From Candidatus Saccharimonadota bacterium (lineage in GTDB: Bacteria; Patescibacteriota; Saccharimonadia; Saccharimonadales; Saccharimonadaceae), in the NCBI GenBank assembly GCA_020428185.1, contig JAGQNH010000032.1:1-10144 (forward strand): a stretch of DNA of 10,144 bases. Direction: 5' to 3'. This document shows positions 1 to 7,870 of this stretch, one piece after another. Made by a program: the position numbers and the translations under genes. Each line of letters starts with the position of its first letter. Position 1 is the first letter of the stretch. Under the pieces are notes generated by a model. It ran no database searches. It saw only the letters and a program-made list of their open reading frames with translations, and was not told the DNA's origin.

Positions 1-4
1 CCAA

Positions 5-35
5 CGAAAAAGCCGACCCTAGTGGTCGGTCTTTT
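5..35 (-). terminator. Rho-independent terminator after the GH18 gene, possibly bidirectional
   Basis: A 6-bp GC-rich stem (13-18 pairing with 24-29, loop 19-23) is flanked by an A-run at 7-11, which reads as TTTTT on the minus strand right after the hairpin. It lies 22 bases beyond the GH18 stop codon and fits the end of the GT2-GH18 operon. A T-run at 32-35 follows the same stem on the plus strand, and the outer A/T flanks pair with each other, so it could also stop plus-strand transcription arriving from outside the window. Confidence 0.85.
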
Positions 36-56
36 CGTTGCTTAGTTCTCAAGTAA

Positions 57-1634
57 CTACTTCAAATCTTTTAATATCTTATTGATCTCAGCTTGTGACA
101 ACGGAGTCCAAGGTGACGCGTCGGCACTTGACGATGCGGCCGCTGGGCTTTCACCTCGGTTCCACCATTTTGCCTGATACGCAATGCCCTTGAATAGCAC
201 ACGCTGTTCAGCTTCATATGTCGCATCACCAGACCATTCCGGGTACGTACCTGCAGGTAGCGCTGCTTGCTTGACTGGCTTTTCACCTGGTAATACTGGG
301 CCGATTAAATCCCATGGTGTCTGCCATGATTGTAAAACTGGATTATCTGGCGTGTCGCCTTTTGTCCACCATTTCGCCTGATATACATTATGGTGCCATA
401 CTACCTTAGTACCAGCCAGGTATACACCTGAATCCGACCATATCTGATAAGGACTGGTAGCTGGATCGTCATTTAGTGATTTCTCGGACGGTTTGGCCTG
501 GGCAACAGTTACGTTATCTGCAGTACCTGCAATATTACCCTCAAAGCCATCGCTCAGTACATCCATGAATGCGAACTTGTTTTGTCTTACGCCGCTGCAC
601 GAATTCGAAACGATCGATGGATCAACGTAGTTTGTTCCGCATTCTATATCGCGATTGGCTGACCACATTGACACACGGCCCACGCCATTATCACGCGCGA
701 AGGCATTGAGACGTTTCGCATCGCTTATTCTAAACACTTCGTTCTTTATGTCCGACTGCCCAATCATTGGCGTCACGCCGATCTTACGCCAAAGAGATAC
801 ATCATTCAGGTATGTACCCGCCTGGTCATAAAGTATACCGAGCTGATGCTGTGTTCTTTTCAGTGAACTGATACTTACATCGGTAATATTTTTTCCTGCT
901 AGTTCCGTGCCAGAATAATCCATTGTCATGACATTGACACCGGCAATATCGACAGAGGCTTTCAATAATTGCGCGACGGCGTCTGTTCCATGTTTATCCA
1001 AGCCATCCGATGTAACGGGAAGCGTCAACCAAACTGCAAACGGCCTATGTGCAGCACGGCGCTCAGTCTGCAACTTCGCAATTGCATTTGCCCGTCTCGT
1101 ATTAATGTATGGGTCTTGCAAATTATCATTTTCTAAATCAAGATCAACCGTACTGACATCATAGCGATCTACGACGCTTTTATATGCATTCGCTAGTTTA
1201 GTGTCATTTTCACATACGGATGCAAGTTCGTCATTCGTTAATCCTCCGAATGAAATTGCAACGCTTCCGCCTTGTTGTTTTAGACGTGCAATTCGCCTAT
1301 CCAAGTCGAGGGCGTCAGATGCTTCGTCAAGAGAGTATGCAGCTCCCCATGATGGCGTACAAGGATCTTTTTGAGAAGCAACGACAAAAGATAGAACGGC
1401 ATCCTTTCGATTTGCTGTACCGAGTTGCTCAAATGCAAACTGTGGCGTAGCGGTAACGTCGACATACGGCGCAAACCACGGCTTGTTCGATCTTACCATC
1501 GGATCCAGACGAGTTTCACGCCAACCAAAGTAGCCAAGTGCAATGGTGCTAGCGACGATAGTGACTGCCAGCATGACGCGCCATGGCGAAAGGCGTCGTG
1601 TTTTTATAGGTTTTTGTGGTGCCTTTTGCGTCAT
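57..1634 (-). CDS. Membrane-anchored GH18 chitinase-like protein with two CBM5/12 modules
   Basis: A 525-residue protein predicted to act outside the cell on chitin-like (GlcNAc) polymers. Residues about 19-38 form one membrane segment after a basic N-terminus, so it is a signal anchor with the rest exported. The GH18 barrel (about 52-365) shows the SxGG strand motif (S128-G131), the catalytic stretch STVDLDLE (161-168) with D164, D166 and the proton donor E168, MTMDY (236-240), and a late-strand W324. The first acidic position of the usual DxxDxDxE is S161. Two C-terminal modules (about 395-430 and 463-498), each with the AKWW signature, resemble ChtBD3/CBM5/12 chitin-binding domains. The start overlaps the GT2 stop (ATGA), and an AGGA Shine-Dalgarno lies 9 bases upstream (1644-1647), so translation is coupled to the synthase. 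Family assignment is firm; hydrolytic activity and the true substrate are inferred. It could instead be a binding or remodelling protein for the polymer made by its neighbour. Confidence 0.87.
   Translation of the reverse strand: MTQKAPQKPIKTRRLSPWRVMLAVTIVASTIALGYFGWRETRLDPMVRSNKPWFAPYVDVTATPQFAFEQLGTANRKDAVLSFVVASQKDPCTPSWGAAYSLDEASDALDLDRRIARLKQQGGSVAISFGGLTNDELASVCENDTKLANAYKSVVDRYDVSTVDLDLENDNLQDPYINTRRANAIAKLQTERRAAHRPFAVWLTLPVTSDGLDKHGTDAVAQLLKASVDIAGVNVMTMDYSGTELAGKNITDVSISSLKRTQHQLGILYDQAGTYLNDVSLWRKIGVTPMIGQSDIKNEVFRISDAKRLNAFARDNGVGRVSMWSANRDIECGTNYVDPSIVSNSCSGVRQNKFAFMDVLSDGFEGNIAGTADNVTVAQAKPSEKSLNDDPATSPYQIWSDSGVYLAGTKVVWHHNVYQAKWWTKGDTPDNPVLQSWQTPWDLIGPVLPGEKPVKQAALPAGTYPEWSGDATYEAEQRVLFKGIAYQAKWWNRGESPAAASSSADASPWTPLSQAEINKILKDLK
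141..452 (-). repeat. Two diverged chitin-binding modules repeated at 204 bp
   Basis: The two CBM5/12-like modules of the GH18 protein are encoded at 345-452 and 141-248, a period of 204 bp (68 codons). The AKWW-coding core is still almost identical at DNA level: 19 of 20 bases match between positions starting at 161 and 365. The rest has diverged, so this is a domain duplication held by selection on the aromatic core rather than a recent tandem repeat. Confidence 0.75.
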
Positions 1635-3928
1635 AGCAATGAATCCTGCAACTCCTGATCATATACGGTGAGTCCTAGCGGCAAGTGGCGGTCGGTGTCG
1701 CCATGATATAACACTGCGCGCCAGTTCATCGATGCTTCAGGTACTGTCTGCCTTGAAGCAGATTGTTTAACTTCTACATACATCCAGTCTGTAAGACCAT
1801 GCCAGATGTCAATCATTGCGTCTTTGATGCCAATATAGGAAATAAAGGCCCACGTTCCAACGATTGCATTGAAAGCAGCGAAAGCAGCATTGGCCCAGTT
1901 TTCTGCAGTGAAGTCACGCCAACAGGTAAATACCGAGAACAGAATGATTGCGATTGGGGCTGCCACATAGAGCAATGGGGCGACAGTGCGATTCTTGATT
2001 TTCGGTGTACGAGCAAACGGGATTTTTTTACCAGTAAGTGCCTGTTGGATTGACTTCAAAACACCGGCTAAATTGACTGGTAATAGGATCAGATTAAATC
2101 CGTATATGCGGAAAATGTCCGAACGTTTATAGCCACAGTAGTGGAGATCACTCGCCATAGCGAGGAAATATGGTAACGCCGCCATAAGAACAAGTGGGCT
2201 TAGAAGACGACTGTCGTATGGATAAGCCAGGATAAATACCAGACCGAAACTTGCCCAGGCAATCGACGCCATGTAGTTCGTACGAAGGAAAAGTTCAATA
2301 TATGATACCGGTTGACTAAGACGTTTGTGTTCGCGATGTCGTTGTAATAGCTTTGGCATGATAAGCAGTCCACCGTTTGCCCAGCGTCGTCGCTGGACGA
2401 TAAGCGAGCCAAAATCTGGAGGCGTCGCGCTATAGCTAAGACGCTCTGGATAGTTAACGAGCTTCCAGCCCTTCAACGCCAAGTCGACGCTCGATTCCGT
2501 GTCTTCAATGACAGTACGGTCCTGTACGTAACGCTTAATCTCAAAGCCCCCAACCCACTCTTTCTCTACGATTTCATCAAGTGCTTGCTTACGTATAATT
2601 GCGTTCGCGCCAACCCAAAAGGTCGCGTTATAGTGCGTTTTACCCTGGTGTAGAATATGCTGCAAATCAGTCGTTGCTCCAGCGAGACGCTCAATACGGC
2701 TATACGCGCCCCGGAAGGATGAATAAGGCGTTTGCACGACGGCAACCTTTTCATTACCTGGAAGCTCGGAATAATAGACAAGACGCAAACAATAATCTCG
2801 AAGCAGCACAGAGTCTGCATCTAATGTCAAAACGTAATCGCTGTCCGGTATGACAATATCGGCTTTGCGTCGTTTCTTCATGGGCACCAAAATCGGGCCT
2901 TCAGGTGTTGATTGCTGAATATATTTGCCGCCCATCAAGCCGATATATGAGTTAATATTCATCGCTTTGTTCGCCTCATGCGATAGAGACGCGTAGCGTT
3001 TTCGTTCAAACACATCTAACTCGGTCGTAAAAATCCAAACGAGGCGTAGATATAATCGGCGTGCGCGGATATATGACAGCGTACCCTTCTGTACCACTGA
3101 TTCGTTCAACGCGTACGCGGTTAGACGCAGCTCATCGGCAAGTGCGCGCAATACTTGGTCGGCAAAAAACGTATCAACGTGGTCATTAATCACCACATTG
3201 TTCGCCTGATTATCCAGCCAGTCCGCAGCCCATGTGTATTCCTTGGCAAGTTTTTTAATCTGCGTAGCAGTTAGTTTTTTGCCCGGTTTCGCCTCGAATT
3301 CAGTAAGAGCTTTGTTGAATCGATTTGCAGGAGCAGTAAACAATTTCTCTATTTTTTTACCTATAGAGCGTGTTTCGTCCAGGCGTTCAGCCATGGCAGG
3401 ATCCATAGTGTTGGGGTTGTCGTCCATCAACAGAACAATGCGCATTGCGGGATATTCTTGAAGTGCTGCGCTAAAAAGCGTCTTGTAAATCACTTCTGGT
3501 TCTTCGTTGTATGACGGAATAAGAGTCGTAATCGAAGGCTGTTTGCTATCAAAGTACTTTTCTAATACGGCGCGCGGAGGTCGAACGTGTTTACTGAAAC
3601 GAACAAACGCGCCTTGGCGTGCGATCAAATACATCAACGCCGAGAATGTCAGCAGTGTCATGACTAGCAAATAGCCTGTTGATTCCAGGATAAAACGGTA
3701 CGTCTGTGGTCCCTCGTAGAACTGACGCACGATAGTCGAAACAAGGTATGCCAACCAAAAGAAAATCGTCACGATTATCGCAATCCTGCTAAGCGCAATT
3801 TTGCGGACTGACGGAATAGCATGGACTATTCCAAGTGGTGCGGTGCTACGCTCGGTTCCCCACTGTCGTCGTGGCCCATTACTTTTGCGTAGGCCCTTTT
3901 TAATCTGATTGAATATACCTCGTGCCAT
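1631..3928 (-). CDS. Processive GT2 polysaccharide synthase (cellulose/chitin/hyaluronan-synthase-like)
   Basis: A 765-residue integral membrane glycosyltransferase that should polymerise a nucleotide-sugar on the cytoplasmic face and may extrude the chain. Two membrane segments (about 46-66 and 84-103) precede the GT-A domain. This has PSYNEE (138-143), DD (169-170), DAD (370-372), the acid-base ED (475-476) and QRRRW (512-516), the full D, D, D, QxxRW set of processive GT2 enzymes. Four or five more membrane segments follow (about 553-570, 577-594, 608-625, 650-668, 680-700), then a 55-residue soluble tail with no PilZ-like motif. DD-to-DAD spacing is 200 residues, far longer than in BcsA-type enzymes, because of a helical charged insertion at about 175-318. 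It is the first gene of its unit, driven from 3939-3967, with no Shine-Dalgarno. The GH18 partner suggests a GlcNAc-containing product, but the sugar cannot be read from the sequence; cellulose, hyaluronan or mixed polymers remain possible. Confidence 0.88.
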   Translation of the reverse strand: MARGIFNQIKKGLRKSNGPRRQWGTERSTAPLGIVHAIPSVRKIALSRIAIIVTIFFWLAYLVSTIVRQFYEGPQTYRFILESTGYLLVMTLLTFSALMYLIARQGAFVRFSKHVRPPRAVLEKYFDSKQPSITTLIPSYNEEPEVIYKTLFSAALQEYPAMRIVLLMDDNPNTMDPAMAERLDETRSIGKKIEKLFTAPANRFNKALTEFEAKPGKKLTATQIKKLAKEYTWAADWLDNQANNVVINDHVDTFFADQVLRALADELRLTAYALNESVVQKGTLSYIRARRLYLRLVWIFTTELDVFERKRYASLSHEANKAMNINSYIGLMGGKYIQQSTPEGPILVPMKKRRKADIVIPDSDYVLTLDADSVLLRDYCLRLVYYSELPGNEKVAVVQTPYSSFRGAYSRIERLAGATTDLQHILHQGKTHYNATFWVGANAIIRKQALDEIVEKEWVGGFEIKRYVQDRTVIEDTESSVDLALKGWKLVNYPERLSYSATPPDFGSLIVQRRRWANGGLLIMPKLLQRHREHKRLSQPVSYIELFLRTNYMASIAWASFGLVFILAYPYDSRLLSPLVLMAALPYFLAMASDLHYCGYKRSDIFRIYGFNLILLPVNLAGVLKSIQQALTGKKIPFARTPKIKNRTVAPLLYVAAPIAIILFSVFTCWRDFTAENWANAAFAAFNAIVGTWAFISYIGIKDAMIDIWHGLTDWMYVEVKQSASRQTVPEASMNWRAVLYHGDTDRHLPLGLTVYDQELQDSLL

Positions 3929-3938
3929 AAACTTTGGT

Positions 3939-3967
3939 ATTATAGCGCATTATTGCATTTTTTTCAA
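3939..3967 (-). promoter_or_regulatory. Sigma70-type promoter of the GT2-GH18 operon, near-leaderless
   Basis: On the minus strand, TTGAAA (3962-3967) and a perfect TATAAT (3939-3944) are separated by exactly 17 bases. Only 10 bases separate the -10 box from the GT2 ATG (3926-3928), so a start site about 7 bases downstream leaves a leader of only about 3-4 bases. There is no Shine-Dalgarno sequence before the ATG, which fits a leaderless message. Confidence 0.85.
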
Positions 3968-4007
3968 TACTGTTTATAGCGTGTCTTCTAAACCGAGGAT
4001 CCAGCAT

Positions 4008-5414
4008 CTAAAACGTCATTTGTAGTCGATTTTGCAGAATGTGCGGTTTTCTTTCCGCAAGATCCAAAATCATCTCACCAAACAACGAATTCGCCCAACC
4101 GAACCAAGGACGGCTAAAGTCACTTGGGTCGTTTACATTGATTGCCTCGTGTATAAAATGTGTTCCGTCGTGCGTTTCTTTGAGGGTTTTAAGGCACGCT
4201 TTGATTTCTGCATCATTACTACTGGTCATAATTTGCATAATAGTAGCTATGGGCCAAAATCGCCCAAGACCAGTGTGCGGGCTCGCAAGGCCTTCGTACC
4301 TGCCGCGTGCATAATACGGATTGTCGCGGCTTAAAATAAAACTGCGCGTCGCAAGATAAATAGGATCGTCAGCGTGACAAAATTCCAAATACGGAAGGCT
4401 CAGTAAACTAGGTACGTTTGGGTCCTCCATGAGTTTTTGCGAACCGAAACCATCGGTTTCGTAGCGATAGATTTTGCCATATTTCGGGTGCACAGCAATA
4501 CCGTGTTTTTTTATACCAGCATGCACATTACGTGCTAGCACTTGGCTTTCGTAGGCTAATTGGTTGTCACGATTGGTCTGTCGTAGCACTCTCGCAATGC
4601 CGTTCAAAGCAACAGTCGCCATAGCGTTGGCCGGTATGAGATACGGTAGCTCCGCTCGGTCGTCCGAGGGACGAAATGTATTTCTGCTCAAGCCGTCGCC
4701 CCTACCCGGCTCACCATATCCCCGAATCGCTTCGCCACCGACATCACCGAATGGTTCACCGTTGGGCATGACAGCTCTATGTAGAGTCGATAGATTCTTG
4801 TCAGTAACTGGCTGCTGTTCGCGCCGAATAGTATCTTCAGCTAGCCTTATCGCCTGCAACACTTCATCTGTAAGTACCGATGCATCATTGGTTTCCTTGT
4901 AATAACCAACGATCAGTCGCATAAACGCTGCCAAACTATCTAGTTCATACTTGCGCTCCCATGCACCAGAGTGCCATACGTCGCCCCGAGGCCAATGTGG
5001 CGTACGAGGAGGATTGTCGATATGCGGATCGACAAATGCGTTGGCATAGGGATCTATCAAAATACATTTTGCCTGCCGATAAATCAGTCCGGCAAACATC
5101 TTTTGCAACTTCTGTTCACTATTGACATACTGCAGATACGGCCATACTTGATTTGTCGAATCGCGCAGCCACATTGCTGGAATGTCACCCGTGACAATAA
5201 ACGTATCTGGCGTACCATCAGTTTCTTCACGATAGTACATCGTTGTATCAAGCGTATTCGGCAGGCATTGCTCGAACATTCGACGCAACTCATCATCTGC
5301 TATGAGCGTGGCTATATCCTCTATAGCACTTTCGACAGCTTCACTTTCAAACAACCTATCCTTCTTGGAAGGTCTCTTTGTTAAGTGTGAAAAATCACGA
5401 GATAATTCGGCCAT
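4008..5414 (-). CDS. GH125 metal-independent exo-alpha-mannosidase
   Basis: A 468-residue protein of glycoside hydrolase family 125, whose characterised members remove terminal alpha-1,6-linked mannose by an inverting mechanism without a metal. Family signatures in order: [12 protein letters not shown] (75-86), [18 protein letters not shown] (247-264), [15 protein letters not shown] (329-343), SPHTG (378-382) and [14 protein letters not shown] (434-447). The acid in the FRPSDD segment (D251 or D252) probably supplies the general acid, and a glutamate in the C-terminal part (E423 or E447) the base; these assignments are from memory of the family. Length matches a single-domain GH125 enzyme. 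No signal peptide or membrane segment is present, so it should act in the cytoplasm on imported mannosides. It starts 11 bases after the solute-binding protein gene, without a well-placed Shine-Dalgarno (GTAGG abuts the ATG), so it is probably co-transcribed and partly coupled. No other in-frame ATG occurs near this start. Confidence 0.9.
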   Translation of the reverse strand: MAELSRDFSHLTKRPSKKDRLFESEAVESAIEDIATLIADDELRRMFEQCLPNTLDTTMYYREETDGTPDTFIVTGDIPAMWLRDSTNQVWPYLQYVNSEQKLQKMFAGLIYRQAKCILIDPYANAFVDPHIDNPPRTPHWPRGDVWHSGAWERKYELDSLAAFMRLIVGYYKETNDASVLTDEVLQAIRLAEDTIRREQQPVTDKNLSTLHRAVMPNGEPFGDVGGEAIRGYGEPGRGDGLSRNTFRPSDDRAELPYLIPANAMATVALNGIARVLRQTNRDNQLAYESQVLARNVHAGIKKHGIAVHPKYGKIYRYETDGFGSQKLMEDPNVPSLLSLPYLEFCHADDPIYLATRSFILSRDNPYYARGRYEGLASPHTGLGRFWPIATIMQIMTSSNDAEIKACLKTLKETHDGTHFIHEAINVNDPSDFSRPWFGWANSLFGEMILDLAERKPHILQNRLQMTF

Positions 5415-5425
5415 CCTACTACCAA

Positions 5426-7201
5426 TTACGGAGTCTTATACACAGAACCTTGACGAGCTGTCCACTGGAGAATATTCGCGTAATGATCATCAGGACTAAC
5501 GATCATCTCATCTGGCAATATTGCCTTGGTAGATTTGCTATGTACATAAATCAAATTCGGCCGGTAAAGTCCGATCGCCGGAACATCCTGCAGCCATTGC
5601 TTTGCAAATGATACATATTTCAATGACCGCAAAGCATGACTAGAGGTTGTACGAGCACTCGACAGATCATCATCACTGTTTTTGCTATTATAGCCCGAGA
5701 AGTTCAGCAATCCTTGTGAATGCCAATACGCAAATACATCTGGATCACCACCAATAACAAGATCATCTATCAGTACATCATAGTTTCTCTGCTGCAAAAT
5801 ATCTGTGGTGAAATTTTGACTTGGGTCTGTCGTATCAAATATTTGAGAGTCGACCTGCACGCCTACTTGCTGCCATTGCGCCGCCAATACTTGCAATGCA
5901 GTTTCATAATCTGGATTTTCTCGTATCACAACTCGTAGTCGTAGCTGGACGCCACCTTTTGTTCGAACGCCGTCCTTCATCATCCAACCGGCTTTTTCCA
6001 GGTGTTTTATCGCAGCAGCTATGTTCACCTTCGGCGCAGGAATATTGTTTGCACCCGCAACTTGCTCGGCAAGAAACGGCAGATACAGTCTATTTGGATG
6101 TCCGTATATCTCGCTACGAATAGCATTTGTATCTGTCGTCAACTGCAGGGCGCGCCGAACTGCAATATCCTTCAGCACCGGCTGCGAAAGATTGAATATT
6201 GCATACACACCCTCGTTGACCGGTCGGAGCACCACTTCATATAACTTACTATCGATTTCCGAGACAATATCGCTTGTCACCAATCCAGCACCTGTTACCG
6301 CGCCAATCTTCAAGGCATTCGAAATACTCTTCTTGTCTGGATATGCATGCAGCTGGAAATGATCGAGTCTTGGTCGCTCGTTATAATAATTTGGATTAAC
6401 GTCCATTTGAGCAATTTTCTCACCGGTCGTCTGACTTATAATTTGTAGCAGCTTGAGAACAAACGGACCACTACCGACAGGAAGTGCGCTAAATGGATCT
6501 TCTCGCATTTGAACAGGATCTGTTTTTTCTAGTATATGCTGTGGCAAAATCGAAAATGTTAACGCCTGAGGGAATGCCGCATATGCTGCAGGAAGAGTAA
6601 ACTGCACCTTGTAATCGCCAATCTGAAATACCTTAATCCCCTGCCAATTCACGCCTTGAGCAGCACGAACTGCAGGATTTTTCATCAACCCAAGAGTAAA
6701 TAGTACATCGCTCGCCGTCACCGGCTCACCATCACTCCACTTCGCGTCCTTACGAATCGTGACAGTAAAAATCTTGTCTTTACTGTTCATCATCGTTGTT
6801 GCCAAATCACCCTTCAGGTGGCCGGTAGTATCGTATGAATAAAGAGACGAAAACAGCAATCTACTAGCTGATATCTCGGCAGGAGTTGCCGCAAAAAGTG
6901 GATTGAGCGTATTAATCGGACCACGAACCGCTTCAGCATACGTACCACCACTTATCGGCACGCGAGTGATATAACTCTGCTGAAACCAAATCATCTGAAT
7001 TCCAACGAACGCAATCAATACACCGACGCTTGCCATCCAAACAATAATATGGAATCGCACTTCACGGATCTTGTCCCAGCGACTAATCAAAAAACGATGG
7101 GCATGACGAGTCGTCGCCTCTTCGATATTTCGGGCGTGTTTTTTAATCTTTCGAGAATGTCGCTTAAGTCTGAACCGCTTCAATGCCCTTTTGCTGCTCA
7201 T
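5426..7201 (-). CDS. Membrane-anchored family 5 ABC-type solute-binding protein (peptide/oligosaccharide type)
   Basis: A 591-residue extracellular solute-binding protein, family 5 (SBP_bac_5; DppA/OppA-like). Such proteins capture peptides, nickel complexes or oligosaccharides for an ABC importer. The family fold is seen from the early PINTLNPLF segment (95-103), through LFSSLYSYD (116-124), [12 protein letters not shown] (155-166), PVGSGPF (241-247), a YNERP segment (273-277) and the second-lobe stretch [13 protein letters not shown] (345-357), to the C-terminus. Instead of a lipoprotein signal it has one uncleaved-looking membrane segment (about 52-73) preceded by about 50 residues with 22 K, R or H, so it should be anchored with the binding domain outside and a strongly basic tail inside. 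AGGA (7210-7213) lies 8 bases before the ATG. No permease or ATPase gene lies in the window. Position between secG and GH125 suggests an oligosaccharide or glycopeptide ligand, but peptide is the family default. Confidence 0.87.
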   Translation of the reverse strand: MSSKRALKRFRLKRHSRKIKKHARNIEEATTRHAHRFLISRWDKIREVRFHIIVWMASVGVLIAFVGIQMIWFQQSYITRVPISGGTYAEAVRGPINTLNPLFAATPAEISASRLLFSSLYSYDTTGHLKGDLATTMMNSKDKIFTVTIRKDAKWSDGEPVTASDVLFTLGLMKNPAVRAAQGVNWQGIKVFQIGDYKVQFTLPAAYAAFPQALTFSILPQHILEKTDPVQMREDPFSALPVGSGPFVLKLLQIISQTTGEKIAQMDVNPNYYNERPRLDHFQLHAYPDKKSISNALKIGAVTGAGLVTSDIVSEIDSKLYEVVLRPVNEGVYAIFNLSQPVLKDIAVRRALQLTTDTNAIRSEIYGHPNRLYLPFLAEQVAGANNIPAPKVNIAAAIKHLEKAGWMMKDGVRTKGGVQLRLRVVIRENPDYETALQVLAAQWQQVGVQVDSQIFDTTDPSQNFTTDILQQRNYDVLIDDLVIGGDPDVFAYWHSQGLLNFSGYNSKNSDDDLSSARTTSSHALRSLKYVSFAKQWLQDVPAIGLYRPNLIYVHSKSTKAILPDEMIVSPDDHYANILQWTARQGSVYKTP

Positions 7202-7223
7202 GCTTTGTTTCCTACTAATTACG

Positions 7224-7451
7224 TTACGCTGGTATCAACAATCCGGCAAGAATAGATAGTACGAATATAACTGCCAATACAATTGTCACTTCAAAAAGAT
7301 TTTTGTCGAGACCGCGGCGTGTCGTATACAGCTCACCAGAGCTTCCAAAACCTGCACCGAGTGATGCGCCTCGCTGTTGCAGCAAAATACTCGCAACCAT
7401 CAATACGCCTGATGCTATTGTCGCAAACTGTAAAATTCCATCGAGTGTCAT
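7224..7451 (-). CDS. secG: Preprotein translocase subunit SecG
   Basis: A 75-residue two-span membrane protein. SecG associates with SecYE and assists SecA-driven protein export. Membrane segments lie at about 3-24 and 52-72; between them is the diagnostic LLQQRGASLGAGFGSS (23-38), then a short region leading into a KNLFEVT (50-56) start of the second helix, as in SecG of many phyla. Length is typical. Its ATG overlaps the stop of the upstream PF04020 gene (ATGA at 7448-7451), and a good Shine-Dalgarno (GAAGGGAG, 7457-7464) sits within the end of that gene. It is followed after 22 bases by the solute-binding protein gene, so it is an internal gene of the operon. Confidence 0.95.
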   Translation of the reverse strand: MTLDGILQFATIASGVLMVASILLQQRGASLGAGFGSSGELYTTRRGLDKNLFEVTIVLAVIFVLSILAGLLIPA

Positions 7452-7837
7452 GTTGTCTCCCTTCGGTGTGTACTTATCTCTAGCACGCTACTCACTATAT
7501 AGTTTATCAAACTTAATATCATTCCCGTAAGAATTGAGTTAAAAAACGACATTTGCAAATCAGGCGCCAGACGCAATGAAATATAGACCAATATACCGTT
7601 GACTACGAACATAAATAGACCTAGAGTCAGCAAAATAGCAGGAAGCGACAAAATAACAATGATTGGACGCAGTACCGAATTTACTATTGAAAATATCAGT
7701 CCAGCAAACAAAAAGGCACCGATAGTAGCATTAATCTGAACATCGTCATAGCCACTACCGAGCAATCGGACGGCAACCCAAAGTCCAAAAGAGCTCAAAA
7801 GCCACCGTACAATAAATACTGCAAATTGTTTTCGCAT
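7448..7837 (-). CDS. PF04020 'phage holin family' four-helix membrane protein
   Basis: A small integral membrane protein of the PF04020 family (often named phage holin family protein or YvlD-like). Despite the name, these are mostly chromosomal proteins of unclear function, not lysis holins. Counting from the ATG at 7835-7837 (129 residues), hydrophobic segments lie at about 5-25, 35-56, 58-88 and 98-118, and the family signature NSVLRPIIVILSLPAILLT runs from residue 53. A start four codons upstream (7847-7849) is possible, but that ATG overlaps the predicted -10 box, so the downstream ATG is preferred. No Shine-Dalgarno precedes either start. The gene opens the block with secG, the solute-binding protein and GH125. 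The C-terminus is basic and polar (STHRRETT). Confidence 0.85.
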   Translation of the reverse strand: MRKQFAVFIVRWLLSSFGLWVAVRLLGSGYDDVQINATIGAFLFAGLIFSIVNSVLRPIIVILSLPAILLTLGLFMFVVNGILVYISLRLAPDLQMSFFNSILTGMILSLINYIVSSVLEISTHRRETT

Positions 7838-7847
7838 TACTGAAACC

Positions 7848-7856
7848 ATTGTAGCA
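7848..7856 (-). promoter_or_regulatory. Extended -10 promoter before the PF04020-secG operon
   Basis: The minus strand reads TGCTACAAT, an extended -10 (TGn plus TACAAT), inside the 33-base gap between the pepP stop and the ATG at 7837. No good -35 is seen at 16-18 bases. With a start site about 7 bases downstream, the leader before the ATG at 7837 would be about 4 bases. An overlapping TATGCT (7853-7858) is an alternative -10 giving a leader of about 9 bases. Either choice excludes the upstream ATG at 7849. Confidence 0.5.
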
Positions 7857-7870
7857 TAACCGATGTTAAA

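Noticed and set aside
1631..1634. Possible TGA recoding as glycine or tryptophan
   Set aside because: TGA sits in an ATGA overlap where the GT2 protein ends and a well-supported gene begins; the same occurs at 7448-7451. The standard reading fits both.
3929..4007. Terminator after GH125
   Set aside because: The gap holds the GT2 promoter and a GGATCC palindrome, but no stable stem followed by a T-run was found on the minus strand.
4564..5384. Several plus-strand open frames opposite GH125
   Set aside because: They lie antisense to a confidently identified enzyme, have no recognisable domains and no promoter or ribosome-binding signal.
5426..7201. Complete ABC importer locus
   Set aside because: Only the binding protein is present; neighbouring genes are SecG and GH125, with no permease or ATPase motifs (no Walker A/B or LSGGQ) in the window.
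7838..7849. Four-codon N-terminal extension of the PF04020 protein from the ATG at 7849
   Set aside because: That ATG overlaps the predicted -10 box and would lie upstream of the transcription start; kept only as an alternative.
7448..7849. Phage lysis holin, making a prophage together with the tail-fibre-like gene
   Set aside because: PF04020 proteins are mostly chromosomal despite the name, the gene is fused into a secG operon, and no endolysin, capsid, terminase or integrase gene is present.
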